This document shows, piece after piece, positions 53,607 through 62,446 of a stretch of DNA of 64,000 nucleotides. The position numbers and the translations under genes are program-made. Numbering within the stretch: position 1 is the first letter of the stretch; every line of letters starts with the position of its first letter. The DNA is taken from positions 1,218,589 to 1,282,588 of the forward strand of contig CYUH01000015.1 of assembly GCA_001403755.1 (NCBI GenBank). The letters are read 5' to 3'. This stretch comes from Chryseobacterium senegalense. GTDB taxonomy: Bacteria > Bacteroidota > Bacteroidia > Flavobacteriales > Weeksellaceae. The notes under the pieces are model-generated. The model was given only the letters and a program-made list of their open reading frames with translations. It was not told where the DNA came from and made no database searches.

Positions 53607-53633
53607 AAAAAAAAACACCTCAAATTTGAGGTG
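53607..53633 (-). terminator. Terminator of hutU
   Basis: The palindrome CACCTCAAA / TTTGAGGTG (18 bases) is followed on the minus strand by a run of nine T. It lies between hutU and the fasciclin gene. Confidence 0.85.
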
Positions 53634-53652
53634 CAAAGATTTACTTAAGAAT

Positions 53653-55641
53653 TTAAGAAAGAAGTTTATCGTCAACTAGATTTGGCAACGTAACTTTCAA
53701 ATTCGGTTCAGCTTCCATGGCTCTTTTGATGGCGAAAATGGCACCTTTATTTCTTGCCCAGCTTCGTCGGGAAATTCCGTTGTTCACGTCCCAGAACAGC
53801 ATTGATTTTAATCTTCTGTCGGCATCGTCGCTTCCGTCGAGGAGCATTCCGAAACCACCATTGATTACTTCTCCCCAACCAACTCCGCCACCATTGTGAA
53901 TGGAAACCCAGGTTGCGCCGCGGAAACTGTCGCCAATCACATTATGAATCGCCATATCCGCAGTAAATCTGGAACCGTCATAAATATTGGAAGTTTCACG
54001 GTACGGCGAATCTGTTCCGGAAACATCATGATGGTCACGACCTAAAACAACCGGCCCAATATCACCGTTTTTAATGGCTTTATTAAAGGCTTCTGCGATT
54101 TTCATTCTACCTTCCGAATCGGCATATAAAATTCTTGCCTGTGAACCCACAACCAGATTGTTTTCCTGTGCACCTTTAATCCACTGAATATTGTCTTTCA
54201 TTTGCTGCTGAATTTCCTCGGGAGAATTTTTAATTATTTCCTCTAAAATTTCGCAGGCAATTTCGTCCGTTTTCTGTAAATCTTCCGGATTTCCGCTCGC
54301 ACAGACCCAACGGAAAGGCCCGAAACCATAATCGAAACACATCGGTCCCATAATATCCTGAACATAAGAAGGATATCTAAACTCTCTTCCCAAAGTCGGA
54401 TTTTCTGCCATTACATCGGCTCCGGCTCTTGATGCTTCCAGTAAGAAAGCATTTCCGTAATCGAAGAAATAGGTACCTTTTGCTGTGTGTTTATTGATGG
54501 CGGAAGCGTGTCTTCTCAAGGTTTCCTGAACTTTTTCTTTGAATAATTCAGGATTTTCTGCCATCATTTTATTGGAATCCTCAAAGGTTTGTCCAACAGG
54601 GTAATAACCTCCTGCCCAAGGATTGTGAAGCGAAGTCTGGTCTGAACCAATATCTATTTTTAGATTTTCTTCATCAAATTTCTCCCATATATCAACGATG
54701 TTGCCAAGGTAAGCTAAAGAAACCGCCTCCTCATTTTCCTGAGCTTTTCTCACTCTTTCTACCAAGTCATCCAGATTTTCGTGGATTTCGTTCACCCATT
54801 TCTGGTCGTGACGAATTTTAGTAATCTTTGGATTCACTTCTGCAATCACGGTAACGCAACCTGCAATATTTCCTGCTTTTGGCTGCGCTCCCGACATTCC
54901 GCCTAAACCTGAAGTCACAAACAAACCGCCTTTCGGTTCTTTACTGATTTTTCTGAAAGCATTCAAAACTGTAATTGTCGTTCCGTGAACAATTCCTTGC
55001 GGACCGATGTACATATAAGATCCTGCTGTCATTTGTCCGTACTGCGTCACACCCAACGCATTGAATTTTTCCCAATCATCCGGTTTAGAATAATTCGGAA
55101 TCATCATTCCATTCGTCACAACCACCCTCGGTGCATCTTTGTGCGAAGGAAACAAACCCATCGGATGCCCGGAATACATTACCAAAGTTTGTTCGTCCGA
55201 CATTTCCGAGAGATATTTCATCGTCAGAAGATACTGCGCCCAATTGGAAAAAACCGCTCCGTTTCCACCGTAAGTTATCAATTCGTGGGGATGTTGTGCC
55301 ACGGCATAATCTAAGTTATTCTGAATCATCAGCATAATCGCCTTGGCTTGTTCAGATTTTCCCGGATATTCTGCAATGTCTCTCGCTTTCATCTCGTAAT
55401 CCGGACGGAAACGGTACATATAAATTCGTCCGAACTTCTCCAGTTCTTCCTTGAATTCCGGCAATAATTCTGCGTGGAATTTGGGTTCGAAATAACGTAA
55501 GGCGTTTTTCAGAGCAAGTTTTTTCTCTTCATCCGTTAAGATTTCTTTACGTTTCGGAGCGTGATTGATGGTTGGGTCGTATGGTTTCGGCTGAGGTAAT
55601 TCTGTGGGAATGCCTTGTTGTATTTGTTCTTGGAAAGTCAT
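53653..55641 (-). CDS. hutU: Urocanate hydratase
   Basis: The 662-residue protein has the urocanase motifs VMYSGHPMGLFPSHKDAPR, LFVTSGLGGMSGAQPKAGN (NAD binding), GSDQTSLHNPWAGGYYPVG, RFTADMAIHNVIGDSFRGA and VSIHNGGGVGWGEVINGGFG. It hydrates urocanate to imidazolonepropionate, step two of histidine degradation. It is about 100 residues longer than the E. coli type, as usual for the Bacteroidota form. hutH, hutI and hutG are not in the window, so the pathway is split across loci. A hairpin follows its stop. Confidence 0.95.
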   Translation of the reverse strand: MTFQEQIQQGIPTELPQPKPYDPTINHAPKRKEILTDEEKKLALKNALRYFEPKFHAELLPEFKEELEKFGRIYMYRFRPDYEMKARDIAEYPGKSEQAKAIMLMIQNNLDYAVAQHPHELITYGGNGAVFSNWAQYLLTMKYLSEMSDEQTLVMYSGHPMGLFPSHKDAPRVVVTNGMMIPNYSKPDDWEKFNALGVTQYGQMTAGSYMYIGPQGIVHGTTITVLNAFRKISKEPKGGLFVTSGLGGMSGAQPKAGNIAGCVTVIAEVNPKITKIRHDQKWVNEIHENLDDLVERVRKAQENEEAVSLAYLGNIVDIWEKFDEENLKIDIGSDQTSLHNPWAGGYYPVGQTFEDSNKMMAENPELFKEKVQETLRRHASAINKHTAKGTYFFDYGNAFLLEASRAGADVMAENPTLGREFRYPSYVQDIMGPMCFDYGFGPFRWVCASGNPEDLQKTDEIACEILEEIIKNSPEEIQQQMKDNIQWIKGAQENNLVVGSQARILYADSEGRMKIAEAFNKAIKNGDIGPVVLGRDHHDVSGTDSPYRETSNIYDGSRFTADMAIHNVIGDSFRGATWVSIHNGGGVGWGEVINGGFGMLLDGSDDADRRLKSMLFWDVNNGISRRSWARNKGAIFAIKRAMEAEPNLKVTLPNLVDDKLLS

Positions 55642-56009
55642 GCTTAAATTGAGATTTCTTATTTGAGATTTGAAATTTTGTGGTTTTAAAGATATTCAAA
55701 TTAGAAAATCTGTGCAAATATTAACAGATATGGAATTTAACATATATTGTGAATATCAGATTGCTTTAAAATTATTTTTATCACATAAAATTTTAAAAAC
55801 TCAATCTCCGATTTAAAATTTTCTTTTGTCTAACTTTCCAATTTTGTTCTGAATTATTCAATTTCAAAAATGAACTCAAATTCAATTAAATAAAAAATAA
55901 CTTCTATGCTTGTTCGTTCATGGAGAAAGAGAGATAATTGTATTTTCCTTACTGATACCGTTAATATATTTAACATAAGGAAAAATCCACTGCACATTTT
56001 TTCATCAAC
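55642..56009. other. Gene-free AT-rich stretch with a nested inverted repeat
   Basis: No convincing gene is seen; a short minus-strand open frame near 55854-56051 is hydrophobic, AT-driven and lacks family features. A nested dyad lies at 55943-55984: outer arms TTTTCCTTA and TAAGGAAAA enclose the inner GTTAA / TTAAC arms. The remaining sequence holds the hutU upstream region without a clear consensus promoter. Confidence 0.35.
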
Positions 56010-56037
56010 AAAAAAAACCTTACTTAAAAAAGTAAGG
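56010..56037 (-). terminator. Terminator of the acidic protein gene
   Basis: On the minus strand CCTTACT / AGTAAGG form a 7-base stem with a 6-base loop and eight T, immediately after the stop codon at 56044. Confidence 0.75.
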
Positions 56038-56043
56038 CTGTGA

Positions 56044-56343
56044 TTATTCAATCAGGTCTTCATTTGCTTCCTCGTGGTCATCTTCATTATCACTCAAACT
56101 GTAATATTCATTTTCTTCGTCGGGAATTTGGCTTGTAACCTGTTCAAAATTATCGTCATCTTCCGAACCCGGAATATCCAATCCATAAGGCATTTCGTCA
56201 GCTAAATTATTTGGGTTGATAATTGGATTGCCATCCCCGTCCATCGGGATTGCTTCTTCTTTGTTGAAAATATCTTCTTTAGGACTATAATCTAGTTCTT
56301 CTAAGTTTTTTTCTAATTCTTTGTCTTTATCTTCTGTACTCAT
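56044..56343 (-). CDS. Small highly acidic protein of unknown function
   Basis: The 99-residue protein is very rich in Asp and Glu with few hydrophobic residues (DELADEMPYGLDIPGSEDDD-type composition, ending HEEANEDLIE) and appears disordered. It has no signal peptide. Conservation of the motif MDGDGNPIINPNN suggests a real family, but no function is known to me. It ends at its own terminator and its leader is divergent from the riboswitch-led gene. Confidence 0.65.
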   Translation of the reverse strand: MSTEDKDKELEKNLEELDYSPKEDIFNKEEAIPMDGDGNPIINPNNLADEMPYGLDIPGSEDDDNFEQVTSQIPDEENEYYSLSDNEDDHEEANEDLIE

Positions 56344-56531
56344 ACTAGTGGTTTTTAAAATTAATTTGTTAAGTCAAAAATGATTCCAATTCCAACTTAT
56401 TTTTCATAAACTTTCGGATTTGCACAAGTCGGCAATTTTTCGAAATTTAAAAATTAGACCTTATTTTTTCTACATTTTAAAATCTGCGTCAATTGCCACT
56501 AAGAAATCATTAAATTTTTCACAAAAACAGC

Positions 56532-56539
56532 TATATTTG
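56532..56539 (+). promoter_or_regulatory. -7 element for the riboswitch transcript
   Basis: TATATTTG matches the flavobacterial -7 consensus and ends just before the aptamer, so transcription would start at about its first bases. A matching TTG at 17-23 bases upstream is not seen. Confidence 0.45.
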
Positions 56540-56540
56540 C

Positions 56541-56632
56541 CGGCGAAAAGGGTGAATCGTGTGAAACTCACGAACTGTCGCGCAACCGTAATTTAGAAAT
56601 AAGAAGTCGGATCCCCAAAAACTTTCGCGATT
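56541..56632 (+). promoter_or_regulatory. Cobalamin-type riboswitch aptamer
   Basis: The sequence contains the B12-box-like core in order: AAAAGGGTGAATC, a CGTG/CACG hairpin with loop TGAAACT, AACTGTCGCGCAACCGTAA, then GAAGTCGGATCCCC. The outer strands CGAAAAG and CTTTCG can close a P1-like helix (about 56544-56550 with 56621-56627). The match to Bacteroidota cobalamin riboswitches is clear by eye. It precedes a hotdog thioesterase gene by 54 bases, an unusual target. The rest of the gene-free stretch 56344-56685 shows nothing else beyond the -7 element. Confidence 0.75.
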
Positions 56633-56685
56633 TGAAGTAGAAAAATTTCTATTCATTTCAAACATTAATTTTTAACCCCACAGAA

Positions 56686-57075
56686 ATGAATTACGAACCA
56701 AAAATTAAAGATTCCGAAACCCATGTTTTCAAGGTAGTATTTCCGAACATTACCAATCATCACAATACCATGTTTGGTGGAACGGTGATGGAAATGATGG
56801 ACGAAGTTGCGTTTATGACCGCAACAAGATTTGCAAGAAAGTCCTTTGTAACGGTAAGTTGCGACCGAATTGATTTTAAAAAACCGATTCCTGCAGATAC
56901 GTTGGTTGAACTTATCGGTAAAGTAAAATATGTCGGCAACTCAAGTTTGAAAGTGAATGTAGAAGTTTTCGTTGAGGAAATGTATGAAGAAAAGAGAGAG
57001 AAAGCGGTTTCAGGCGATTTCACGCTGGTTGCTTTGGATGAAAATAAAAAACCGGTCAAGATTTTTAACAATTAA
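56686..57075 (+). CDS. Acyl-CoA thioesterase, hotdog fold, downstream of a riboswitch
   Basis: The 129-residue protein has the hotdog signature NHHNTMFGGTVMEMMDEVAF with the catalytic Asp-Glu, VSCDRIDFKKPIPADTLVEL and GKVKYVGNSSLKVNVEVF. It is a diverged paralogue of the thioesterase at 11321-11725. It probably hydrolyses acyl-CoA of unknown chain length. The cobalamin-type aptamer in its leader suggests control by B12, which would be unexpected unless it handles a B12-linked acyl-CoA such as those of the methylmalonyl route; that link is inference. Confidence 0.85.
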   Translation: MNYEPKIKDSETHVFKVVFPNITNHHNTMFGGTVMEMMDEVAFMTATRFARKSFVTVSCDRIDFKKPIPADTLVELIGKVKYVGNSSLKVNVEVFVEEMYEEKREKAVSGDFTLVALDENKKPVKIFNN

Positions 57076-57095
57076 ATACTGAATCAGCTTTAGAT

Positions 57096-57124
57096 AAAAA
57101 TTCCACCTTTGAAGTGGAATTTTT
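57096..57124. terminator. Bidirectional terminator
   Basis: An 11-base perfect stem (AAAAATTCCAC with GTGGAATTTTT) with a 7-base loop lies between the thioesterase (+) and the small acidic/polar gene (-). Confidence 0.88.
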
Positions 57125-57137
57125 TTGTTTCTGAAAT

Positions 57138-57365
57138 CTAAAAATCATTATCAAGATTTTGATTTTTATTGTTTTTCCAAGCGTCGTCATAAGCTTTTTT
57201 CTGATTCTCCCAAGCTTTTGGCGGAACTGCATTTTCAGCATTTTCCGGCAGTCTGTCTCTATTTTCAGGTGCTGATTTAGATTGGTTGTCTTCAGCGGAT
57301 TCTAAAATTTCGGGAGCAACTTTTTTAGAATTTTCTTCGTTGTTATTTTCTTTGTTTGGATTCAT
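57138..57365 (-). CDS. Small polar protein of unknown function
   Basis: Starting at MNPNKENNNEEN the product has 75 residues, rich in Asn, Glu, Lys and Pro, with no hydrophobic core (for example PENRDRLPENAENAVPPKAW) and a Trp-containing tail (AYDDAWKNNKNQN). It looks disordered. A longer start 11 codons upstream exists and is less likely. No family is recognised. It is convergent with the thioesterase at a shared terminator and divergent from ftsK. Confidence 0.5.
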   Translation of the reverse strand: MNPNKENNNEENSKKVAPEILESAEDNQSKSAPENRDRLPENAENAVPPKAWENQKKAYDDAWKNNKNQNLDNDF

Positions 57366-57584
57366 TGTGATTGATTTAAAATTATCAATCGAGTTCAAAT
57401 ATTATTCCACAAAAAACACTAATATCGAGAATTTCTAATCATTTTCAAAATCATTATTTATTTCTCATCAATATCAAAAACTTAAAGAAATATGGAGAAA
57501 ATTTCAACATTTTAATGCTAAATAAAACACCTAACATGGTCACAATTTCTTAAAATTATTATTAAATTTGCCCTCATTGATATT

Positions 57585-60074
57585 ATGGAAAAAAACGCTA
57601 AAACCTCCCCGAAATCTACTTCCGAACAAAGTAAAATCTTATCAAAACCACGTATTTTTTTTGGTGTATTGTTCGTTCTTATTTCTATTGTTCTTACCTT
57701 TTCTTTCGTTTCCTATCTGCTGAATTGGAAAGCTGATCAAAGTCAAGCTGGTACAATGCTCGATAAAACGGTGAAATCATCAAATATTTTTGGTAAAATC
57801 GGCGATTGGCTGGGCAATATTTTTATTTTTGAAAGTATTGGAATTGCTGCGTTTGCAATAGCATTTATTTTTTTCGTTTTCGGCACGATGATTATGAAAA
57901 AGAATTATTTCAAACCTTGGAAAACCTTTGGCCATTCTTTATTTTTTATATGTTGGTTGCCAATTTTTATGGGTGCAATTACGAAAGGTGAAGGTGTATT
58001 AAGTGGCGTTTATGGTTTCCAAATTATGGATTTTCTAAACTCGGTAATTGGAACTGCGGGACTTTGGCTAGTTCTTTTTGTAAGTATCGCTCTTTATTTT
58101 GTTTTAGAATTTAATTTAAACCCAAAAAATATCAAATCAAAAATAAATGATTTGAATGAAAATACTTTAGGAAAGGTAAAAGCGATGATGCCAAGTTCGG
58201 AAAACTTCGAAGCAGACGAAGAATTGGAGGAAATTGCTAAAAATGATACGGAAAAAACAAATGTCGTTGCTCCAACTTCTGCGGCGGTAACTCCGGTAGA
58301 AATTCCGGTAAAAGGTTTTCCCGAAGTGGAAATAAGTAATGATTTTGAAACGATTAAAACTCCCAATAAAACAACTTTCGATGACGGAGAAATGCCTCAG
58401 AAAATCACGGTAACGGAAACTTCTGCACCAGAAATTAATTTTAATCCTACGTCTACTTCAACTCCAAAAACAGATAACATCGAATTCAAAGTAGAGGTTG
58501 CAAAAACGATGGATGTTTTGGATGAAACCGATCAGAAATCACAGGAACTTATTGATAAACACGGACTGTACGATCACAAATTAGATCTTGCGAAATTCCA
58601 AATGCCGACGATCGATTTGCTAAGGGATTACGGAAACGAAGAAATTTCCATCAACCGCGACGAATTAGAAGAAAATAAGAATAAAATTGTTGGACTTCTT
58701 AAGAATTTTAATGTTGGAATTGCTGAGATAAAAGCGACGGTTGGACCAACCGTAACTTTATACGAAATTGTTCCGGAAGCCGGAATCCGAGTAGCTTCCA
58801 TTAAAAAATTACAAGATGATATCGCGCTGAATCTTTCTGCTCTAGGAATAAGAATTATCGCACCGATGCCAGGAAAAGGAACCATTGGAATTGAAGTTCC
58901 AAGAAAAAATCCCTCGATGGTTTCGATGAGAAGTGTGATTGCTTCCCAAAAATTTCAAAATACGGATATGGATTTGCCGGTGGTTTTCGGAAAAACGATT
59001 TCGAACGAAATTTTCATGGCAGATTTAGCAAAAATGCCTCATTTATTAATGGCAGGTGCGACGGGACAAGGAAAATCTGTAGGAATTAATGCGATCCTCA
59101 CTTCCCTACTCTACAAAAAACATCCGAGTGAATTGAAATTCGTGATGGTGGATCCGAAAAAAGTGGAACTTTCTCTTTACTCCAAAATTGAAAGACATTA
59201 TCTCGCAAAACTTCCGGATGGTGACGACGCGATTATTACCGATACTCACAAAGTAATCAATACCTTGAACTCGCTTTGTATAGAAATGGATCAACGATAT
59301 GATTTGCTTAAAAATGCATTTTGTAAAAACTTAAAAGAATACAACAAGAAATTTTCCGAAAGAAAACTCAATCCTGAAAACGGACACCGCTATTTACCCT
59401 ACATCGTTTTGGTCGTGGACGAATTTGCGGATTTAATTATGACCGCAGGAAAAGAAGTAGAACTTCCGATTGCAAGATTAGCTCAATTAGCAAGAGCCGT
59501 TGGAATTCACCTAATTGTAGCAACACAAAGACCTTCTGTGAACGTTATCACCGGGATGATTAAAGCAAATTTCCCTGCGAGAGCGGCTTTCCGTGTAATA
59601 TCAAGTGTGGATTCCCGCACGATTTTAGATTCTCCGGGAGCAGATCAATTGATCGGAAAAGGTGATATGCTTTATTTTAATGGAAACGAAATCCTACGAC
59701 TTCAATGTGCTTTCGTTGATACCCCAGAAGTTGAAAAAATTGCTGAATTTATTGGAGAACAAAAAGGATACTCAAGCGCATTTATGCTTCCGGAATATAG
59801 CAGCGAAGAATCAACTACAAGCGTTGGTGCTTTCGATCCAAATGAAAAAGATGCCCTATTCGAAGACGCGGCAAGAATTATTGTTTCCACCCAACAGGGA
59901 TCCACTTCAATGCTTCAACGACAACTGAAATTGGGTTACAACAGAGCCGGCAGAATCATGGATCAATTAGAAGCCAGCGGCATTGTAGGCGGCTTTAACG
60001 GTGCGAAAGCGAGAGAAGTGCTTATAAGCGATTTAAATTCTTTGGAACAGTTTTTGGAAGAATTGCGCAAGTAA
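57585..60074 (+). CDS. ftsK: DNA translocase FtsK/SpoIIIE
   Basis: The 829-residue protein has four N-terminal membrane helices (about 25-190), a Glu/Thr-rich linker, and the motor domain with Walker A AGATGQGKSVGINAI (Lys497), Walker B IVLVVDEFADLIM and the RecA-like VATQRPSVNVITG. The C-terminal winged-helix gamma domain is ARIIVSTQQGSTSMLQRQLK and GYNRAGRIMDQLEASGI. It segregates chromosome termini at the septum and helps XerCD recombination. A TAAATTTG -7 element lies about 20 bases upstream. lolA and lptF follow in the same direction. Confidence 0.96.
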   Translation: MEKNAKTSPKSTSEQSKILSKPRIFFGVLFVLISIVLTFSFVSYLLNWKADQSQAGTMLDKTVKSSNIFGKIGDWLGNIFIFESIGIAAFAIAFIFFVFGTMIMKKNYFKPWKTFGHSLFFICWLPIFMGAITKGEGVLSGVYGFQIMDFLNSVIGTAGLWLVLFVSIALYFVLEFNLNPKNIKSKINDLNENTLGKVKAMMPSSENFEADEELEEIAKNDTEKTNVVAPTSAAVTPVEIPVKGFPEVEISNDFETIKTPNKTTFDDGEMPQKITVTETSAPEINFNPTSTSTPKTDNIEFKVEVAKTMDVLDETDQKSQELIDKHGLYDHKLDLAKFQMPTIDLLRDYGNEEISINRDELEENKNKIVGLLKNFNVGIAEIKATVGPTVTLYEIVPEAGIRVASIKKLQDDIALNLSALGIRIIAPMPGKGTIGIEVPRKNPSMVSMRSVIASQKFQNTDMDLPVVFGKTISNEIFMADLAKMPHLLMAGATGQGKSVGINAILTSLLYKKHPSELKFVMVDPKKVELSLYSKIERHYLAKLPDGDDAIITDTHKVINTLNSLCIEMDQRYDLLKNAFCKNLKEYNKKFSERKLNPENGHRYLPYIVLVVDEFADLIMTAGKEVELPIARLAQLARAVGIHLIVATQRPSVNVITGMIKANFPARAAFRVISSVDSRTILDSPGADQLIGKGDMLYFNGNEILRLQCAFVDTPEVEKIAEFIGEQKGYSSAFMLPEYSSEESTTSVGAFDPNEKDALFEDAARIIVSTQQGSTSMLQRQLKLGYNRAGRIMDQLEASGIVGGFNGAKAREVLISDLNSLEQFLEELRK

Positions 60075-60224
60075 CTTTTAATTTTAAACAATGGTTTAAC
60101 TTTAAAGAAAAGTTTACATCCAAAAAATAAAAAAAGAATAAAATCGCCAACATTAGCTTATACCCAAAAATTATTGTGGAAAAAGGCGATTGCAGATGAC
60201 CTTTATAAACAATAAATTCGACCT

Positions 60225-60872
60225 ATGAAAAGTATATTAAAAAAAATTACCGTTGGAGTTTTCGTTTTGGGAACAGCAGCAACATTTTCTGCTCAGAAAA
60301 TCGATACAAAAGCAAAGTCAATTCTTGATGCAGTTTCCAGTAACTATAAAGCAAAAAATAATGTTTACTTTAAGTTTGTTTATGGAACCGGCAATAACAA
60401 GAAAGTAACCAAAACCGAACCAGGTATCTTCTACTCTGCCAAGGATAAATACAAATTGAAAATCATGGGAACAGAACAGATTTTCGATGGCAACAAGGTT
60501 TACAATATCTCCGCCGAAGATCAGGAAGTAACGGTTGCGAAGCCAACACCCGATTCTCAAATATTTTCGCCACTAAATTATGTAGAAGAATATAAAAAAG
60601 GATACAACGTAAAATATCTCGGAAAAATTACCGTAAATGGTGTAAAAACGGACCATATCAAACTGATTCCAACGAAGAATAACGGAATTAAAGAAGTTAA
60701 CCTTTTCGTTAACGATGCGAAAAAACAGGTGGTAAAACTAGAGCAATTTTCAACCGACAATTCGGTTTCCGTAATAGCAATAAGCGATTACAAAGAAAAC
60801 CAAACATTGAGCAATTCGATGTTTACCTTCGACAAAAATCAGTATAAAAACTATCTCATAACCGAGTTATAA
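60225..60872 (+). CDS. lolA: LolA-like outer-membrane lipoprotein carrier
   Basis: The 215-residue protein has a signal peptide ending ATFSAQ. The mature protein fits the LolA half-barrel: KSILDAVSSNYKAKNNVYFK, EPGIFYSAKDKYKLKIMGTE, QIFDGNKVYNISAEDQEV and VKLEQFSTDNSVSVIAISDY. LolA carries lipoproteins from LolCDE across the periplasm; lolD occurs elsewhere in this window. The ftsK-lolA-lptF order is common in flavobacteria. A hairpin follows its stop. Confidence 0.86.
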   Translation: MKSILKKITVGVFVLGTAATFSAQKIDTKAKSILDAVSSNYKAKNNVYFKFVYGTGNNKKVTKTEPGIFYSAKDKYKLKIMGTEQIFDGNKVYNISAEDQEVTVAKPTPDSQIFSPLNYVEEYKKGYNVKYLGKITVNGVKTDHIKLIPTKNNGIKEVNLFVNDAKKQVVKLEQFSTDNSVSVIAISDYKENQTLSNSMFTFDKNQYKNYLITEL

Positions 60873-60876
60873 TCAC

Positions 60877-60907
60877 AAAATCCTCTCTATTTGGGAGGAT
60901 TTTTTTA
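60877..60907 (+). terminator. Terminator of lolA
   Basis: An 11-base stem with one G-T pair (AAAATCCTCTC with GGGAGGATTTT), a 5-base loop and a T7 run follow the stop codon by 4 bases. Some read-through into lptF is possible. Confidence 0.85.
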
Positions 60908-60945
60908 TGTGAATTTTTTAAAAACTTTTTTGGTAAATTTGGCGC

Positions 60946-62400
60946 ATGATAAAAAAACTCGACGGCTACGTCATTAAAACTTTTTTCGGCCCATTTCTTT
61001 TTATTTTCAGTGTGTTGTTTTTCATTTTTGTGGTGAACATCATCTGGATCCGATTGGCACAATTCACCGGAAAAGGTCTTAGTTACTGGGAAATTCTGAA
61101 ATTACTTTCCTACCTTTCTGCGATTGTCGTCCAGTTGGTTCTTCCGCTTACCATTTTACTCGCCTCCATTATGACTTTTGGCGATTTTGGAGAAAGGTAC
61201 GAACTCGCCGCAATGAAAGCTGCCGGAATTTCATTAACAAGAATTATGTTGCCTTTGTTTGGTGTAGCTTTTATTTTTTCGCTGTTCCTTTTTATATTTT
61301 CCAATAATGTAATTCCCGATTTCCAGCGGAAAGCCAAAAATATGCTCTACAATATTGCTGCTACGAAACCGGCGCTCAATTTCACACCCGGGCAATTTAT
61401 CCAGCAAATTCCAGGTTATAGTGTGAAATTTGATAAAATTTCCGGCGAGAACGGTGAAAATCTAGAAGGCGTTTTTATTCACAAAATGGCTAATTCTTTC
61501 GAAAACCAACAATCAATTGTTGCTGAAAAAGGAAAATTTGTACCTGCCACCAACCGAAATTTCCTGAAATTAGTGCTTTTCAATGGGCATATTTTTGAAG
61601 ATAATATTTCTAACGCGGACTATAATCAAAGATTGAAACAGCCGGATCAAGCGATAAAATTCGATACGTTGGTTTCCCATTTTAATATTTCTGATATCAT
61701 TAATAAAGCTTTAGAATCTCAAAAAATTACCGATGATTATTCGTTTCAAAATTTCATCGAACTCAATTCCACCATTGAAAAAGCTAAGAAAGAAAATGAT
61801 AATGTAATTGGCAACATCAGCAATGAACTGATCAACCAAACCAACGGTATTGTGAGCTATATCGATAAAACAAAATTTAAAGGAAAAATCGTGGCTGCTC
61901 CTACGATAGAAAGTTTAGAACAAAAGAAAAAGGAAGAATTATTGTATTCTGCGTACAACAAAATCGACGGAATCAAGAGTTTGAACACCAGCAAGAATTC
62001 CCAAATAAAAGAGCTTCACGGCTATTTTTCGCGCGTTATTTTATACCAACAGCGTATTTTCGCTTATTCGGTAACTTGTCTTATTTTCTTCTTAATTGGC
62101 GCGAGTTTAGGATCAATTATCCGAAAAGGAGGTTTGGGACTTCCGGTAGTCATCGCTATCGTGGTTTTCATTATTTTTTATGTTATGAATCTCTCGGTAG
62201 AAAACATGGCTTGGTCCGGAAAATTGGATCCTTACGTGGCGGCCTGGCTCCCAAATATGGTACTTTTCCCCTTCGGTGCGTGGCTTACTTACAAAGCACT
62301 TACCGATTCTCAAGTATTTGATATTGAGAAATATAAAACTTTATTCAAACCGATTACCGATCGATTTACGAAAAATAAAGAACACGAAAGATATCGATAA
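60946..62400 (+). CDS. lptF: LptF/LptG-family LPS export permease
   Basis: The 484-residue protein has the YjgP/YjgQ layout: an N-terminal helix with IKKLDGYVIKTFFGPFLFIF, two further helices (ERYELAAMKAAGISLTRIML after the second), a large periplasmic jellyroll region (about 125-375) and three C-terminal helices (for example VTCLIFFLIGASLGSIIRKG). LptF/G form the inner-membrane part of the LptBFG transporter that extracts lipopolysaccharide. Only one such gene is visible here; its partner is elsewhere. It is in line with ftsK and lolA. Confidence 0.9.
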   Translation: MIKKLDGYVIKTFFGPFLFIFSVLFFIFVVNIIWIRLAQFTGKGLSYWEILKLLSYLSAIVVQLVLPLTILLASIMTFGDFGERYELAAMKAAGISLTRIMLPLFGVAFIFSLFLFIFSNNVIPDFQRKAKNMLYNIAATKPALNFTPGQFIQQIPGYSVKFDKISGENGENLEGVFIHKMANSFENQQSIVAEKGKFVPATNRNFLKLVLFNGHIFEDNISNADYNQRLKQPDQAIKFDTLVSHFNISDIINKALESQKITDDYSFQNFIELNSTIEKAKKENDNVIGNISNELINQTNGIVSYIDKTKFKGKIVAAPTIESLEQKKKEELLYSAYNKIDGIKSLNTSKNSQIKELHGYFSRVILYQQRIFAYSVTCLIFFLIGASLGSIIRKGGLGLPVVIAIVVFIIFYVMNLSVENMAWSGKLDPYVAAWLPNMVLFPFGAWLTYKALTDSQVFDIEKYKTLFKPITDRFTKNKEHERYR

Positions 62401-62413
62401 TAATGAACAAAAG

Positions 62414-62446
62414 AAAAGCCGCAATTTCCATGAATTGCGGCTTTTT
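62414..62446. terminator. Bidirectional terminator
   Basis: A 13-base perfect stem (AAAAGCCGCAATT with AATTGCGGCTTTT) with a 6-base loop lies between lptF (+) and the peroxidase gene (-); T and A runs follow on both sides. Confidence 0.9.

Noticed and set aside
55854..56051. Short hydrophobic minus-strand frame
   Set aside because: AT-rich composition explains it; it overlaps the terminator at 56010-56037 and the end of the acidic gene, and has no recognisable motif.
60142..60191. AAATCGCC / GGCGATT arms before lolA as a regulatory hairpin
   Set aside because: A 7- to 8-base stem with a loop of about 35 bases is weak and expected by chance in AT-rich sequence.
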